Shown here: positions 27,703-38,122 of the stretch, piece after piece
Position numbering within the stretch: the stretch's first letter is position 1
How the letters are laid out: every line of letters begins with the position of its first letter
Source of the DNA: Bacteroides faecalis
Lineage (GTDB): Bacteria; Bacteroidota; Bacteroidia; Bacteroidales; Bacteroidaceae
DNA: 64,000 bases
Reading direction: 5' to 3'
NCBI RefSeq assembly: GCF_003865075.1
Contig: NZ_BHWB01000006.1
Location: 186,001-250,000, forward strand
Translations under genes and position numbers: made by a program
Notes under the pieces: model-generated
What the model was told of the DNA's origin: nothing
Seen by the model: only the letters and a program-made list of their open reading frames with translations
Databases searched by the model: none

Positions 27703-29834
27703 CAACTTTTCTTTAACCATTTATAAAACCATTTGCCTACCTTATCATAATGTTGTGATTCATTATATCCGCGCGGATCGGAGAACGAAACAATCTCCTG
27801 CGGTTCTCCAAACTGATCCGGATACAAGATAATCAAACTATTATTGGCAAAATATTTCCCAAGTTGTCCCGGCAGACGCTCAAAAGAAGGATCATAAGAA
27901 ATGGAACCGCGACGAGCGCTAATCACAACCAGCAAATGATCATAATTCACCTGCCCTGTCAATAACAGCAGGTCATCCCATTCTTCCAATATCGAAAATT
28001 CAGTCGGTGTACTGCTATGTCTCTTTTTCACCAATTGCTGCAAACGCATTAAAGTATGTTCATTGGCGAAGAAATGTACCCGACATCCCAGCATACTTCC
28101 CATCCGGCAGAAATGTTCCACCCATTTCTGAAATCCGGTTTCATACTCCGCTTTCGGCGGTACTGCAATATTGATACGGCGAAGTGTATTCACCGGCATC
28201 AAGAACTTTGCAATCATCACTTCCCGATGCGTACCTTTCAACAGATTTTCCGCCAGATTTCCAAAGAAGGAATCGACTATATTAGCTTTCCGGTGCAGAC
28301 CGATAACAACATCCGTAGCTTCATATTCTTTTATAGTATGTATAATTCCCGAAGCAATATTTAAATCATAGCGGCTCACCATCGTCACCGGCACGTCTGC
28401 TGCTGCAGCAATCATAGCCGCTTTCTCAAGATTACGTTTTCCTTGCAATTCTTTATTCTCGGAACTGTTATTGTCATTAATCACATTCAACGCTATCAAT
28501 CCATTTTTTTGTTTGGCGTCTTTTATGACTAAAGCCAAGTTTATCAAGTCCTCAATCGTTTCAGGATTGGCAACTGGAATAAGAATCTGTTCCTGCAATT
28601 TCTTTTCGCCTTCTTCTTCCTGAACACTTTCGTTAATGGCAAAACGACGGGCGGCACGTTCGGTCACCAGAGAACTGATGATGCACGTAAAAAGTATCAT
28701 AACAACCGTACCGTTCAGCACATCATCATTCAGCAAACGTTGCCCGTTCTCCATAATGATTTCATGTCCAATCAGCACTGCCGCCAAAGTAGCCGCTGCC
28801 TGTGCGTTACTTAATCCGAACATCATGCTCCGTTCGTTAGGTTGCATATGATAAATCTTCTGAGTAAGCCATGCAGCCAACCATTTACTAAAGGTAGCGA
28901 CTATTGTCATAACTAAAGCTACTTTCAATGCTTCCCCACCCATAAAAAGGCTTCGGATATCGATAATCATTCCCACTCCAATCAGGAAATAAGGAATAAA
29001 CAAGGCGTTTCCTACAAACTCTAGCCGGTTCATCAGTGGCGAGACATGTGGAATCAAGCGGTTCAGGACAAGACCGGCCAAGAAAGCTCCGAGAATCCCT
29101 TCCATTCCCACAAACTCCATCAGACCACCTCCCAGAAAGACCATTGCCAGCACAAACACAAACTGCATCACACTGTCATCATATTTTCGGAAAAACCAGC
29201 GACCGATACGTGGGAAGAAAAATATAATCAGGAAACCCAGGAAGGCAACTTTCACTACCAACAGGACCCAGAACATGCTGTCAATCGTACCTTTATACAT
29301 TCCACCAATCACAGCAAGAATTATCAATGCAAGGGTAACGGTTACAGCAGTACCACCAATTGTTATATTGACACAGCGAAGTCGGGAAAGTCCGTATCTA
29401 CTAATAATAGGATAAGCAATCAACGTATGGGAAGCATACATACTAGCCAATAAAACAGCCGTAGTAAAACCATAACCGAGAAAACTCATGCTACTCCATA
29501 CACCAAGCGCCATCGGGATAACAAAAGTAAACAAACCGAAAACAATACCTTTCGTCCGGTTTTTCTTGAAATCCTCCATATCCATTTCCAATCCGGCAAG
29601 AAACATGATATAATAGAGTCCCACTTTTCCAAATAGTTCAAAACTACTATCACGATCCAGGATATGAAAACCATGTTCTCCAATCAGGACACCAGCCAAG
29701 ATCATTCCGATAATATGAGGAATATGCAGACGTCCCAGAATCATTGGCGCAAAAAGGATGATTATTAATACAAGAAAAAACACCCAGGTCGGGTCAGTGA
29801 TTGGTATAGTTAAATCAAAATCAAACAGATTCAT
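27702..29834 (-). CDS. Cation:proton antiporter, CPA2 family, with C-terminal universal-stress-like domain
   Basis: The 710 residues begin with about 12 membrane segments of the Na+/H+ exchanger type (PHIIGMILAGVLIGEHGF, YYIMFLAGLEMDMEDFKKN, ASHTLIAYPIISRYG, GAFLAGLVLNRLIP), to about residue 390. The soluble C-terminal half (about 410-700) contains two USP-like alpha/beta units (ILIPVANPETIEDLINLAL, DVVIGLHRKANIVDSFFG). This architecture is usual in Bacteroidales and suggests nucleotide- or stress-gated cation export. The stop overlaps the tcdA start. Confidence 0.92.
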   Translation of the reverse strand: MNLFDFDLTIPITDPTWVFFLVLIIILFAPMILGRLHIPHIIGMILAGVLIGEHGFHILDRDSSFELFGKVGLYYIMFLAGLEMDMEDFKKNRTKGIVFGLFTFVIPMALGVWSSMSFLGYGFTTAVLLASMYASHTLIAYPIISRYGLSRLRCVNITIGGTAVTVTLALIILAVIGGMYKGTIDSMFWVLLVVKVAFLGFLIIFFFPRIGRWFFRKYDDSVMQFVFVLAMVFLGGGLMEFVGMEGILGAFLAGLVLNRLIPHVSPLMNRLEFVGNALFIPYFLIGVGMIIDIRSLFMGGEALKVALVMTIVATFSKWLAAWLTQKIYHMQPNERSMMFGLSNAQAAATLAAVLIGHEIIMENGQRLLNDDVLNGTVVMILFTCIISSLVTERAARRFAINESVQEEEGEKKLQEQILIPVANPETIEDLINLALVIKDAKQKNGLIALNVINDNNSSENKELQGKRNLEKAAMIAAAADVPVTMVSRYDLNIASGIIHTIKEYEATDVVIGLHRKANIVDSFFGNLAENLLKGTHREVMIAKFLMPVNTLRRINIAVPPKAEYETGFQKWVEHFCRMGSMLGCRVHFFANEHTLMRLQQLVKKRHSSTPTEFSILEEWDDLLLLTGQVNYDHLLVVISARRGSISYDPSFERLPGQLGKYFANNSLIILYPDQFGEPQEIVSFSDPRGYNESQHYDKVGKWFYKWLKKS

Positions 29835-29956
29835 ACGTCCATGGTTTTAGGATTTCACTGCAAAGGAACAAAAAAGTTCGCACACCTCCAATTCGTACAG
29901 AAAGAGAATACATAATAATTCTTCGAATAAAATGCGGATTATATGGCAAAATGTTA

Positions 29957-29964
29957 TAATTTTG
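29957..29964 (+). promoter_or_regulatory. Bacteroidales -7 promoter box for asd
   Basis: TAATTTTG fits TAnnTTTG, about 70 bp before ATG 30034. Confidence 0.55.
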
Positions 29965-30033
29965 CAGCCAATTCTTTACTATTCGGTAGAATAGGTAGAT
30001 AATCAATTTATTCACATTTAACAAAAGAAAAAG

Positions 30034-31041
30034 ATGAAAGTAGCTATTGTTGGCGTAAGCGGAGCCGTAGGACAGGAGTTCCTGCGCGTGCTCGATGAAA
30101 GAAACTTCCCGATGGACGAGTTAGTTTTGTTCGGTTCTAAACGTAGTGCCGGAACAACTTATACTTTCCGCGGTAAACAGATCGAGGTTAAACTCTTACA
30201 ACACAACGATGACTTTAAAGGTGTAGACATTGCTTTCACTTCCGCTGGTGCAGGAACATCTAAAGAGTTCGAAAAGACCATCACCCAATATGGTGCTGTG
30301 ATGATTGATAACTCTAGTGCTTTCCGTATGGACGCTGATGTACCTTTGGTAGTACCTGAAGTGAATGCCGCTGACGCATTGAAGCGTCCACGTAGCGTCA
30401 TTGCCAACCCGAACTGTACAACTATCCAGATGGTAGTTGCACTGAAAGCCATCGAACAGCTTTCTCATATAAAAACGGTACATGTTTCTACTTACCAGGC
30501 TGCCAGCGGTGCAGGTGCTGCTGCCATGGACGAACTGTACGAACAATATCGTCAGGTATTGACTAACGAACCTGTTACTGTAGAAAAGTTTGCTTATCAG
30601 TTGGCATTCAACCTGATTCCTCAGATTGATGTGTTTACTGAAAACGGTTATACCAAAGAAGAGATGAAGATGTTCAACGAGACACGTAAGATTATGCATT
30701 CTGACATCAAAGTCAGTGCAACTTGCGTTCGCGTTCCTGCATTACGTGCTCACTCTGAAAGTATCTGGGTAGAAACTGAACGTCCAATCTCTGTAGAAGA
30801 AGCTCGCGAAGCATTCGCCAAAGGTGATGGTTTGGTTCTCCAAGATAATCCGGCTGAAAAAGAATATCCGATGCCTTTGTTTCTTGCCGGTAAAGATCCT
30901 GTTTATGTAGGACGTATCCGCAAAGACCTGACTAACGAAAACGGATTGACTTTCTGGATTGTAGGTGATCAGATTAAGAAAGGTGCTGCACTGAATGCGG
31001 TACAGATTGCTGAGTATCTGATTAAAGTAAAGAACGTATAA
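30034..31041 (+). CDS. asd: Aspartate-semialdehyde dehydrogenase
   Basis: The 335 residues show the NADP-binding [31 protein letters not shown], the active-site [12 protein letters not shown] (catalytic Cys) and the catalytic His region [11 protein letters not shown]. It makes aspartate semialdehyde for lysine/diaminopimelate, threonine and methionine synthesis. It is monocistronic, with a strong terminator behind it. It also marks the left edge of the accessory peptide locus. Confidence 0.98.
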   Translation: MKVAIVGVSGAVGQEFLRVLDERNFPMDELVLFGSKRSAGTTYTFRGKQIEVKLLQHNDDFKGVDIAFTSAGAGTSKEFEKTITQYGAVMIDNSSAFRMDADVPLVVPEVNAADALKRPRSVIANPNCTTIQMVVALKAIEQLSHIKTVHVSTYQAASGAGAAAMDELYEQYRQVLTNEPVTVEKFAYQLAFNLIPQIDVFTENGYTKEEMKMFNETRKIMHSDIKVSATCVRVPALRAHSESIWVETERPISVEEAREAFAKGDGLVLQDNPAEKEYPMPLFLAGKDPVYVGRIRKDLTNENGLTFWIVGDQIKKGAALNAVQIAEYLIKVKNV

Positions 31042-31068
31042 TAGAAGAAATCTAAGACTTATATAAAA

Positions 31069-31118
31069 AGTCGGCTTACAGCGTAAAATATTTACAATGT
31101 AAGCCGACTATTATTTTT
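31069..31118 (+). terminator. Strong intrinsic terminator after asd
   Basis: AGTCGGCTTACA (31069-31080) pairs perfectly with TGTAAGCCGACT (31098-31109), followed by ATTATTTTTT. Confidence 0.92.
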
Positions 31119-31533
31119 TCAAGCCTCCTCCCCTCCCTTCCCACCATAAGAAATTAGACTCATCTTTGACCTAAACTATTCAGTCGATTTGTCTTCCTAG
31201 ACATTTTTTCACCTCAATAAATGAAATTCAAAGCCAAATATGTCAATGACGATCATAACAAATACTCATCGAATTTGAAATTAGCCAAATATTAATAGGA
31301 ATTATCAACAAGAAAATCCCCGATGAAATGGAATATTTTTAACAAAAAAGATATTGGTCCGAAATGGTCAGCCGTTTTATTTGCTTCGATAACCCAAACT
31401 TCCTACCTTGCATTTCAGAAAAGCACAAGAGTCCTTGAACATTTAGATGATTCAATTTATGGATCATTCTATATAAGCAATAGGATACACTTTATTTTAC
31501 AAAACACTTTGTTAATATGAAAAACTTAATACT
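31119..31533. other. Gap between asd and the peptide locus
   Basis: No supported gene. A 65-codon open stretch (31323-31520, starting MKWNIFNKK) has no recognisable motif and no double-Gly leader; it could be a small gene or chance. The promoter of the peptide-locus export genes probably lies here, but I cannot point to a clear box. Confidence 0.4.
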
Positions 31534-32241
31534 ATGAACAACATTCCGAAAATAATCCACCAGTTATGGTCAGGAGAAGAAAAGCCCTTACCTGAAGATC
31601 TTAAAATATTAAGTGAGACTTGGAAAGAATATCATCCTGACTGGAGTTATGAATTCTGGGACAATAATCGAATCAAATCTTTTATTAAACAGTATTATCC
31701 CAACTATTGGGATGTATATTATAGTTTTCAATATAATATACAGCGATGGGACGCTATACGTTATCTTATTCTAGATAAGATAGGGGGAATGTACGTTGAT
31801 TTTGACACAGAATGTCTAGCTTCTCATAACGACTTACTTAAAGATAAAACCTGTTGTTTCTCAATGGAACCTAAAGAACATGGCAAACGGTTTGGGCGTG
31901 AACTCTTCTTTAATAATGCTATGATGGCATGTGTACCAGGACATCCTTTTATGAAGAAAATTGTAGATACTGTTTTTCAATATAAGAAACCAGATCCGAA
32001 TGATTTGTCACGAAGAAATAGAGTATTAGAAATCTTTCATACCACTGGTCCTCTTCAAATAATAAAACTATATGAAGAATATACTGATAAAGACACTATC
32101 CACCTAATTCCTTCCAAATATGTGTCTCCTTACACTGCTAATGAAATTTCACTAATACGGCAGGGATATGAATCCGAGGAGCTAGAAAACAAATTGGAAG
32201 AAGCATATTCTATTCATTATTTCTTCAATGCTTGGGTATAA
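31534..32241 (+). CDS. Glycosyltransferase, GT32/OCH1-like (DXD sugar-binding)
   Basis: The 235 residues begin MNNIPKIIHQLWSGEEKPLP, the GT32 start (IPKIIHQ.W). The nucleotide-sugar-binding motif is present in RWDAIRYLILDKIGGMYVDFDTE (DXD = DFD), and FFNNAMMACVPGHPF follows. The family transfers a hexose from a nucleotide sugar. It is the first gene of the peptide export module, so the peptide may be its acceptor; that is inference. A decayed relic of a homologous gene lies at 48276-48370. Confidence 0.85.
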   Translation: MNNIPKIIHQLWSGEEKPLPEDLKILSETWKEYHPDWSYEFWDNNRIKSFIKQYYPNYWDVYYSFQYNIQRWDAIRYLILDKIGGMYVDFDTECLASHNDLLKDKTCCFSMEPKEHGKRFGRELFFNNAMMACVPGHPFMKKIVDTVFQYKKPDPNDLSRRNRVLEIFHTTGPLQIIKLYEEYTDKDTIHLIPSKYVSPYTANEISLIRQGYESEELENKLEEAYSIHYFFNAWV

Positions 32242-32296
32242 TGATAAAAACATTTAGCGTTAAACTATTTTAAAATAGCCAATAACAGAAAAAGTG

Positions 32297-34504
32297 ATGA
32301 TTAAACCTTTTCCTCATTATCAGCAACTCGACTCTATGGACTGTGGTCCATCTTGTTTACGCATGATTGCCAAATACTATGGTCGTAGTTATTCCCTACA
32401 GAATTTGAGGGAAAGGAGCTTTATTACCCGGCAAGGAGTTTCCATGTTGGGTATTAGCGATGCTGCTGAAAGCATTGGTTTTAGAACGCAAGGAGTACGA
32501 ATTAGCTTGGAACAACTTATCGAGGATGTACCTTTACCTTGTATCCTCCACTGGAACCAGAGTCATTTTGTGGTGCTGTATGCTATTAAAAAGAGAAAAT
32601 CAGGAGATATTTTCAAAATTTCCGATCCTGGTAAAGGAAAATATGATATGAACACTACCGGATTCGAAAAATGCTGGATAAGCACTCGAAAAGAAGGAAA
32701 AGATTCCGGCACAGCTTTGGTATTATCTCCAACCCCCGATTTCTACGAGCAAATCGATGATCAGGAGCAACAGAAAAGGAATTTATCCTTTTATCTTCGT
32801 TATTTATTTCCTTACAGGTCACAGCTTTGCCAACTTGTAGTCGGAATGCTATTGGGAAGTGTTTTCTCACTTATTCTCCCTTTTCTTACACAAGCAATGG
32901 TTGATCAAGGTATCGGAAACCGTAATCTTAACTTTATCACTCTGATACTTATTGCCCAGTTGGTTTTATCAGTCACTCAGATGGGGGTCGGTTTCATCCA
33001 AAGCTGGATCAGTCTGCACATGAACACCCGAATAAGTATTACTCTAATCTCTGATTTTCTTGCCAAACTGATGAGGTTACCCATTCGTTTTTTCGACGCG
33101 AAGAATATAGGAGATATTCTGCAACGCATTGGAGATCACGGGCGTATTCAGTCATTCATGACAGGAACGACCTTAACCACTATATTCTCATTCTTCAACT
33201 TTTTTATTTTTGCCTTTATAATGGCCTATTATAACCTGACCATATTAGTTGTCTTTTTGGTAGGAAATGCGTTATATGTGACCTGGATTTTATCCTTTAT
33301 GCGTTATCGCCGTAAATTAGATAATGCCCGATTCGCGCAAGCTTCCGCCAATCAAAGCAATATGGTACAACTTATCACCGGTATGCAGGAAATTAAACTG
33401 AATAATTGTGAGAAGCAACAACGCTGGAAATGGGAATCTATCCAAGTGAAGCTGTTTAAAATCAGTATCCAAGGAACTGCTTTGGGACAGATTCAGCAAG
33501 TCGGTTCTCTCTTTTTCAGCCGGACAACCTCATTACTCATTTCATTTTTGGCAGCTAAAGCTGTTGTAGACGGAGAAATCACATTGGGTATGATGATGTC
33601 TATCAGTTATATCATTGGTCAGCTATCCGGTCCGATCGGTCAGGTGATTGGTTTCAGCCAATCTCTACAAGATGCTAAAATCAGCTTGGAGCGACTGAAC
33701 GAGATTAATAATAAGGAAGACGAGGTTGCTGTCGTGGAAAGCAAAATAAACACACTTCCGGAAGATAAAACACTCAAACTGGAAAATGTAAACTTCAGCT
33801 ATGATGGTGCAGAAAGAGAATATGTACTGGAAAACCTGAACCTAACTATTCCCCAAAATAAAGTAACAGCGATTGTAGGAGCCAGTGGTAGTGGAAAAAC
33901 AACTATCATAAAGTTATTATTAGGCTTTTACGAACCGGTAAAAGGTAAAATAAAAGTAGGCAACTACTCGCTTACAGACATCAATCCCCACTTGTGGAGG
34001 CAGAATACAGGTGCTGTGATGCAAGAAGGATTCCTTTTCTCCGATACCATTGCAAACAACATTGCACTGAGTGAAGAAACTGTTGACCAAAAGAAACTAT
34101 TGTATGCCGTAGAAACAGCCAATATCAAAGAGTTTATTGAATCACTTCCTTTAAAATACAATAGTAAAATAGGTATGGAAGGAAACGGTGTCAGTCAAGG
34201 ACAAAAACAGCGTCTATTGATTGCGCGGACTATTTATAAAAATCCGATGTTTATATTCTTTGACGAAGCGACCAATGCACTGGATGCCAATAATGAACGA
34301 ATCATATTAGATAATTTAAAGGAATTCTATAAAGGACGAACGGTAGTGATTGTAGCACACAGGCTTAGTACTGTGCAGAATGCAGATAATATTATTGTAC
34401 TGGATGAAGGTAAAGTAATCGAAGAAGGAACACATAAAGAACTGACTGAGAAGAAAGGAGCTTATTATACCTTAGTGAGAAACCAGTTAGAGTTGGGAGT
34501 ATAA
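32297..34504 (+). CDS. Peptidase C39 ABC exporter (leader-cleaving bacteriocin-type transporter)
   Basis: I chose ATG 32297 over the adjacent GTG 32294. Residues 1-135 are a C39 peptidase with Cys in SMDCGPSCLRMIAKYYG (about Cys16), His in SHFVVLY (about His90) and Asp in ISDPGKGK (about Asp110). About 165-450 are six membrane helices; about 490-735 the ATPase: Walker A GASGSGKTT, signature VSQGQKQRLLIAR, Walker B IFFDEATNALD. Such exporters cut double-Gly leaders and secrete the core. The precursor at 38104 has exactly such a GG. An HlyD adaptor starts 2 bp downstream. Confidence 0.95.
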   Translation: MIKPFPHYQQLDSMDCGPSCLRMIAKYYGRSYSLQNLRERSFITRQGVSMLGISDAAESIGFRTQGVRISLEQLIEDVPLPCILHWNQSHFVVLYAIKKRKSGDIFKISDPGKGKYDMNTTGFEKCWISTRKEGKDSGTALVLSPTPDFYEQIDDQEQQKRNLSFYLRYLFPYRSQLCQLVVGMLLGSVFSLILPFLTQAMVDQGIGNRNLNFITLILIAQLVLSVTQMGVGFIQSWISLHMNTRISITLISDFLAKLMRLPIRFFDAKNIGDILQRIGDHGRIQSFMTGTTLTTIFSFFNFFIFAFIMAYYNLTILVVFLVGNALYVTWILSFMRYRRKLDNARFAQASANQSNMVQLITGMQEIKLNNCEKQQRWKWESIQVKLFKISIQGTALGQIQQVGSLFFSRTTSLLISFLAAKAVVDGEITLGMMMSISYIIGQLSGPIGQVIGFSQSLQDAKISLERLNEINNKEDEVAVVESKINTLPEDKTLKLENVNFSYDGAEREYVLENLNLTIPQNKVTAIVGASGSGKTTIIKLLLGFYEPVKGKIKVGNYSLTDINPHLWRQNTGAVMQEGFLFSDTIANNIALSEETVDQKKLLYAVETANIKEFIESLPLKYNSKIGMEGNGVSQGQKQRLLIARTIYKNPMFIFFDEATNALDANNERIILDNLKEFYKGRTVVIVAHRLSTVQNADNIIVLDEGKVIEEGTHKELTEKKGAYYTLVRNQLELGV

Positions 34505-34505
34505 T

Positions 34506-35822
34506 ATGATGAAAGAGCAAGAAAAAAAAGAAGAAGATATAATAGAACTCAGAAGTGAAGAATTCCAAGAAGTTCTGAGTGGTATCCCCCCATGGATACT
34601 ACGCTGGGGTATTACCACTGTTGCTATCATCGTCGTTATTTTATTAATCGGCAGTAGCATATTCAAATACCCGGATACCATCACATCTGCCATTACGCTC
34701 ACCGGAAGCAAGCCTGCTGCAAATATCGTAGCAAAGTCATCAGGTAAGCTACAAGAGTTATTTGTACAGGACAATCAACTTGTACAGACAGGAGATTATC
34801 TTGCAGTCATAGAGAATCCGGCTAAAACAGCAGACATTCTTTATCTGAAGAAATTCTTGCATAAATATATGTCATACCCCGATTCAATCGTTTCATTGCC
34901 ACTAAAAGATATGAATCTGGGACTCTGTCAAGCACTTTATTCATCCTATTATCTGGCATTATCCCAATATATTCAGTTCAGAAAACTAGGGTACTATCAG
35001 GACAAGATAGATATGATGAAAGATCGGATTAGCAGAAATGAAAAACGCTACCAAGATATGTTGTATCAGGAAGAACTGGTGAGCCAACAACTGGTAATCG
35101 CATATAAACAATATCAAAGAGATTCGACTTTACACATAAAGGGAGCAGTCTCGGGCAAAGCTTTGGAAACGACTTACAATCAATATATTGGAGGACAGCT
35201 TTCTATGGAGAATATGCATTCTACGCTTGAGAACCTGCATATTCAACTGGCTGAAATGAAAGAAAATTTGCTCGATACAGAATATCAGTACATCGATAAA
35301 GAAAGTACACTGACTACTCAACTGAAGTCGTTAACCATTCAGCTATTAACAGAAATACAAGCATGGGAAATAAGCTATGCATTGATTGCGCCCATACCCG
35401 GAAAAGTTACATTCACTAATTATTGGATTGAGAACCAAAATATCATTTCAGGTGATATCGCATTTAATGTGATTCCTTCATCTAACAATCATTTGATTGG
35501 AAAAGCCTTACTTCCTGCCGAACGTTCAGGGAAGGTAAAAGTTGGGCAAAAGGTGAATATAAGATTTAGCAATTACCCGGATAACGAATTCGGTCTAGTA
35601 AAAGGAAAGGTACGAAATATCTCTCTTATCGCGATCAAGGTGGAGACTAAAAATCATTATGTAGTTGAAATCGATCTGCCGGATGGGCTTACTACTACTT
35701 ATGGTAAAGAACTGCCTTTTATTTCGGAAATGGAGGGTCAGGCAGATATCATCACTGATGATATGTCTTTGTTGGAACGTATTTTATTACCGATAAAAAA
35801 AATATTAACTGAGAACTTATGA
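34506..35822 (+). CDS. HlyD-family membrane fusion protein
   Basis: The 438 residues have one N-terminal membrane helix (WILRWGITTVAIIVVILLIG, about 29-48), an acidic cytoplasmic tip, lipoyl-like sequence SSGKLQELFVQDNQLVQTGDYLAVIENPAKT (in part: KLQELFVQDNQLV), a long coiled hairpin (about 115-275), then a beta-barrel domain (ERSGKVKVGQKVNIRFSNYP). It is the periplasmic adaptor that connects the C39 ABC exporter to an outer-membrane channel. No TolC-like gene is nearby, so a channel from elsewhere would be needed. Confidence 0.92.
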   Translation: MMKEQEKKEEDIIELRSEEFQEVLSGIPPWILRWGITTVAIIVVILLIGSSIFKYPDTITSAITLTGSKPAANIVAKSSGKLQELFVQDNQLVQTGDYLAVIENPAKTADILYLKKFLHKYMSYPDSIVSLPLKDMNLGLCQALYSSYYLALSQYIQFRKLGYYQDKIDMMKDRISRNEKRYQDMLYQEELVSQQLVIAYKQYQRDSTLHIKGAVSGKALETTYNQYIGGQLSMENMHSTLENLHIQLAEMKENLLDTEYQYIDKESTLTTQLKSLTIQLLTEIQAWEISYALIAPIPGKVTFTNYWIENQNIISGDIAFNVIPSSNNHLIGKALLPAERSGKVKVGQKVNIRFSNYPDNEFGLVKGKVRNISLIAIKVETKNHYVVEIDLPDGLTTTYGKELPFISEMEGQADIITDDMSLLERILLPIKKILTENL

Positions 35823-36508
35823 ATAATAAACAAGAAATGCTACAACGTATCGCCAGATATTTGATGCTACACAGTAGCTTTATGGACAAAATCGGGCTGT
35901 TTGAAGGAAAAATGGGAATTATCCTGTTTTTCATGAATTATTCCAAGTATACAGGTTGCAAAAGATATGAAAAGTTTGCAGGAGAGCTCATTGACGAGAT
36001 TTATGCAGAAATACATATCGATTGCTCACCAAACTTCGGAAATGGCTTGGCAGGTATTGCCTGGGGAATGGAGTATTTAATAAGAAATAACTTTGTAAAA
36101 GCGGATCCGGATGAGGTTCTGAGAGAATTGGACTATCGAATTTTAGAAAGAGATGTCAGGAGAGTGAAAGACTTTTCAATAGAAAATGGACTGAAAGGAA
36201 TTGCTATTTATGTAATTAGCCGCTGCGCAGGCAGAGAGTATTCTTCCATTTTCAAAGATTATATCATTGATTTAGTACACTCTTTACAAACCAATATACC
36301 CGATGACACAGAATGCTTACGCCTTATCGGTATCCTACAGGATATTATCAACAAAAAGGAAACATCCTGTGAAATGGATTTCCTTGATAATTTCATTGCT
36401 CAAATTCATGTAAACGATCCCCTTAATTTTATTGTAAATAGAAACTTAGGAATCAAAGAAGGACATGCAGGAATAGGACTTAAAATGATGCAGGAGGAAA
36501 GTGTATGA
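35819..36508 (+). CDS. LanC-like protein of the GG-Bacteroidales peptide locus
   Basis: The 229 residues look like a LanC-like alpha/alpha barrel: LFEGKMGIILFFMNYSKYTG, the repeat NFGNGLAGIAWGMEYLIRN, ENGLKGIAIYV and a terminal GHAGIGLKMM. Compared with real lanthionine cyclases (about 400 residues, Zn held by two Cys and one His) it is short and I see no Cys-His pair, so it probably does not make thioether rings. It overlaps the adaptor gene and the following glycosyltransferase by 4 bp each, indicating coupled translation. A paralogue lies at 44482. Confidence 0.75.
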   Translation: MNNKQEMLQRIARYLMLHSSFMDKIGLFEGKMGIILFFMNYSKYTGCKRYEKFAGELIDEIYAEIHIDCSPNFGNGLAGIAWGMEYLIRNNFVKADPDEVLRELDYRILERDVRRVKDFSIENGLKGIAIYVISRCAGREYSSIFKDYIIDLVHSLQTNIPDDTECLRLIGILQDIINKKETSCEMDFLDNFIAQIHVNDPLNFIVNRNLGIKEGHAGIGLKMMQEESV

Positions 36509-37743
36509 CGAAAAAGAAGATTTATATATTCAACAATAATTCGCGTGCTGCTATATATGGAATTGGAACGTATATTGCACAATTGATTGATTGTCTAAAA
36601 AAGGAAGAGATTGAATTTGGGCTCATTTATATTCATGCAGCAGGAGAGGAAGTTACAGTTACAGAAAAAGAAGGATATCAATTAATATCTATTCCGAGTA
36701 CGAACTCCTGTAATTCCCGCGGTCGTGAGTATTATACACGAAATATTGCTTATTTGCTGAAAGAATTCATTCCAGTAGAGAAAGGGGTAGAATATATTTT
36801 CCATCTGAATTTTATGAATAATCCGACACTGGTCAGCAACCTGAGAAAGATGTTCAAATGTAAAGTCATATTAGTTGCACATTATTCTAATTGGAGCTTT
36901 ACTCTGTTGGGAGATAATCTTAAGCTTCAACAAATTCTGAAAAAAAGGCCTAAAAAACGCAATTATAGCGAACAGAATATCGTTAAAGACATAAAAGAAG
37001 ATACCAAAATGATTACTAAATGTGACAAATTTGTTTGCATCGCCCGCCATTCTATGGAATCATTTACAAGTATCTGCCGGATAGATGCAAAGAAAATCGT
37101 ATTAATAAACAACGCACTAAAAGATTGTTATATACCTGTAAACGAAGAGCAAAAACGAATCCTTAGGCATAAATATTACATTCAGGAAGGAGTTCCTCTC
37201 TTAATTTTTGCAGGACGTCTGGATGAGGTGAAAGGTATCGCTTACCTCATTCAGGCATTCAGGAAAGTATTAGAAACATATAAAAATGCCAGATTACTGA
37301 TTGCAGGCGATGGAAACTTCAACCGATGGTTGAAAGAAGCAAAAGATATCTGGTCACAAATAACTTTTACCGGAAGGCTAGAGAAAGATGTATTATATGA
37401 ACTTTATCATATAGCAGATATGGGGATTGTGAGTTCCCTCCATGAAGAGTTCGGATTTGTTGCTATTGAGATGATGATGAACCAGTTACCTATTATTGTA
37501 TCAGATACAGGAGGCTTATCGGAGATTGTAGAAAATGACATTTCAGGATTGAAAATACCTGTAATGAACGATGGTAAACAACAAGTAATTGATGCTGAAG
37601 CATTATCAGCCAAAATGATACAACTGATTAAACAACCCGGCTATGCGGAAATTTTGGCAGAGAACGCTCGAAAAAGATTCCTGAAGAAATATGATCTGAT
37701 GATTTTCCGAGAAAAAATGTTGAATCTTTATCGAGAAGTTTGA
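36505..37743 (+). CDS. GT4-type glycosyltransferase of the GG-Bacteroidales peptide system
   Basis: The 412 residues begin MTKKKIYIFNNNSRAAIYGI, with an N-terminal GT-B domain, and have the GT4 C-terminal domain: LLIFAGRLDEVKGIAYLIQAF, RLLIAGDGNF, ITFTGRLEKDVLYELYHIADMGIVSSLHEEFGFVAIEMM (in part: SLHEEFGFVAIEMM), PIIVSDTGGLSEIV. The resemblance is to the TIGR04157-type transferases known to occur beside these peptide precursors (recalled, not searched). It ends the export-module operon; the precursor promoter region follows. Confidence 0.85.
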   Translation: MTKKKIYIFNNNSRAAIYGIGTYIAQLIDCLKKEEIEFGLIYIHAAGEEVTVTEKEGYQLISIPSTNSCNSRGREYYTRNIAYLLKEFIPVEKGVEYIFHLNFMNNPTLVSNLRKMFKCKVILVAHYSNWSFTLLGDNLKLQQILKKRPKKRNYSEQNIVKDIKEDTKMITKCDKFVCIARHSMESFTSICRIDAKKIVLINNALKDCYIPVNEEQKRILRHKYYIQEGVPLLIFAGRLDEVKGIAYLIQAFRKVLETYKNARLLIAGDGNFNRWLKEAKDIWSQITFTGRLEKDVLYELYHIADMGIVSSLHEEFGFVAIEMMMNQLPIIVSDTGGLSEIVENDISGLKIPVMNDGKQQVIDAEALSAKMIQLIKQPGYAEILAENARKRFLKKYDLMIFREKMLNLYREV

Positions 37744-38103
37744 CTTTCGCAGCCGACTATATGCCAATAATATGTAAAAAGTCATTTTCTTATGTCTTTA
37801 CCAATAATATTCAGTTAACGCTTTCACAATTATCGTATTTTGTATGCACAATTGAATAAAATTAAATAGGCTCTTAACCCAGACTAAGTGTGTCACTTTA
37901 ATGATTAACTTTAGTTACTCAAATTATTATAAAAGTAAAAATATTGGAAGCATATATAGAGGAAATTTATAATGTTAACTATTTAGAAACTGTCTTTGTT
38001 TGAAATAGGAATACAATAAATATAGATACTATAATAAATAAAAATATAGTAAGGGTGAATGCTGAAAGGCCTTAAGCGTGTAAGCTAATTAAAAAATTAA
38101 GTA
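37744..38103. promoter_or_regulatory. Upstream region of the peptide precursor
   Basis: AT-rich with no gene. Candidate -7 boxes are weak: TGTCTTTG at about 37991 is one mismatch from TAnnTTTG and would give a 5' UTR of roughly 100 bases. Just before the start codon the sequence is repeated (see the 16-bp tandem repeat). Confidence 0.35.
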
Positions 38104-38122
38104 ATGAAAAAATTAAGTAAAA
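38091..38122 (+). repeat. 16-bp tandem repeat across the precursor start codon
   Basis: AAAAAATTAAGTAA occurs at 38091-38104 and again at 38107-38120, a 16-bp period in which the first copy runs into the ATG and the second encodes residues 2-6 (KKLSK). Confidence 0.75.

Noticed and set aside
31323..31520. 65-codon frame upstream of the GT32 gene, considered as a second precursor
   Set aside because: It has no double-Gly leader, no Cys-rich core and no clear promoter; coding status is uncertain.
35819..36508. Calling the locus a lanthipeptide cluster
   Set aside because: There is no dehydratase (LanB/LanM) gene, and the LanC-like proteins lack an evident zinc site; rSAM genes point elsewhere.
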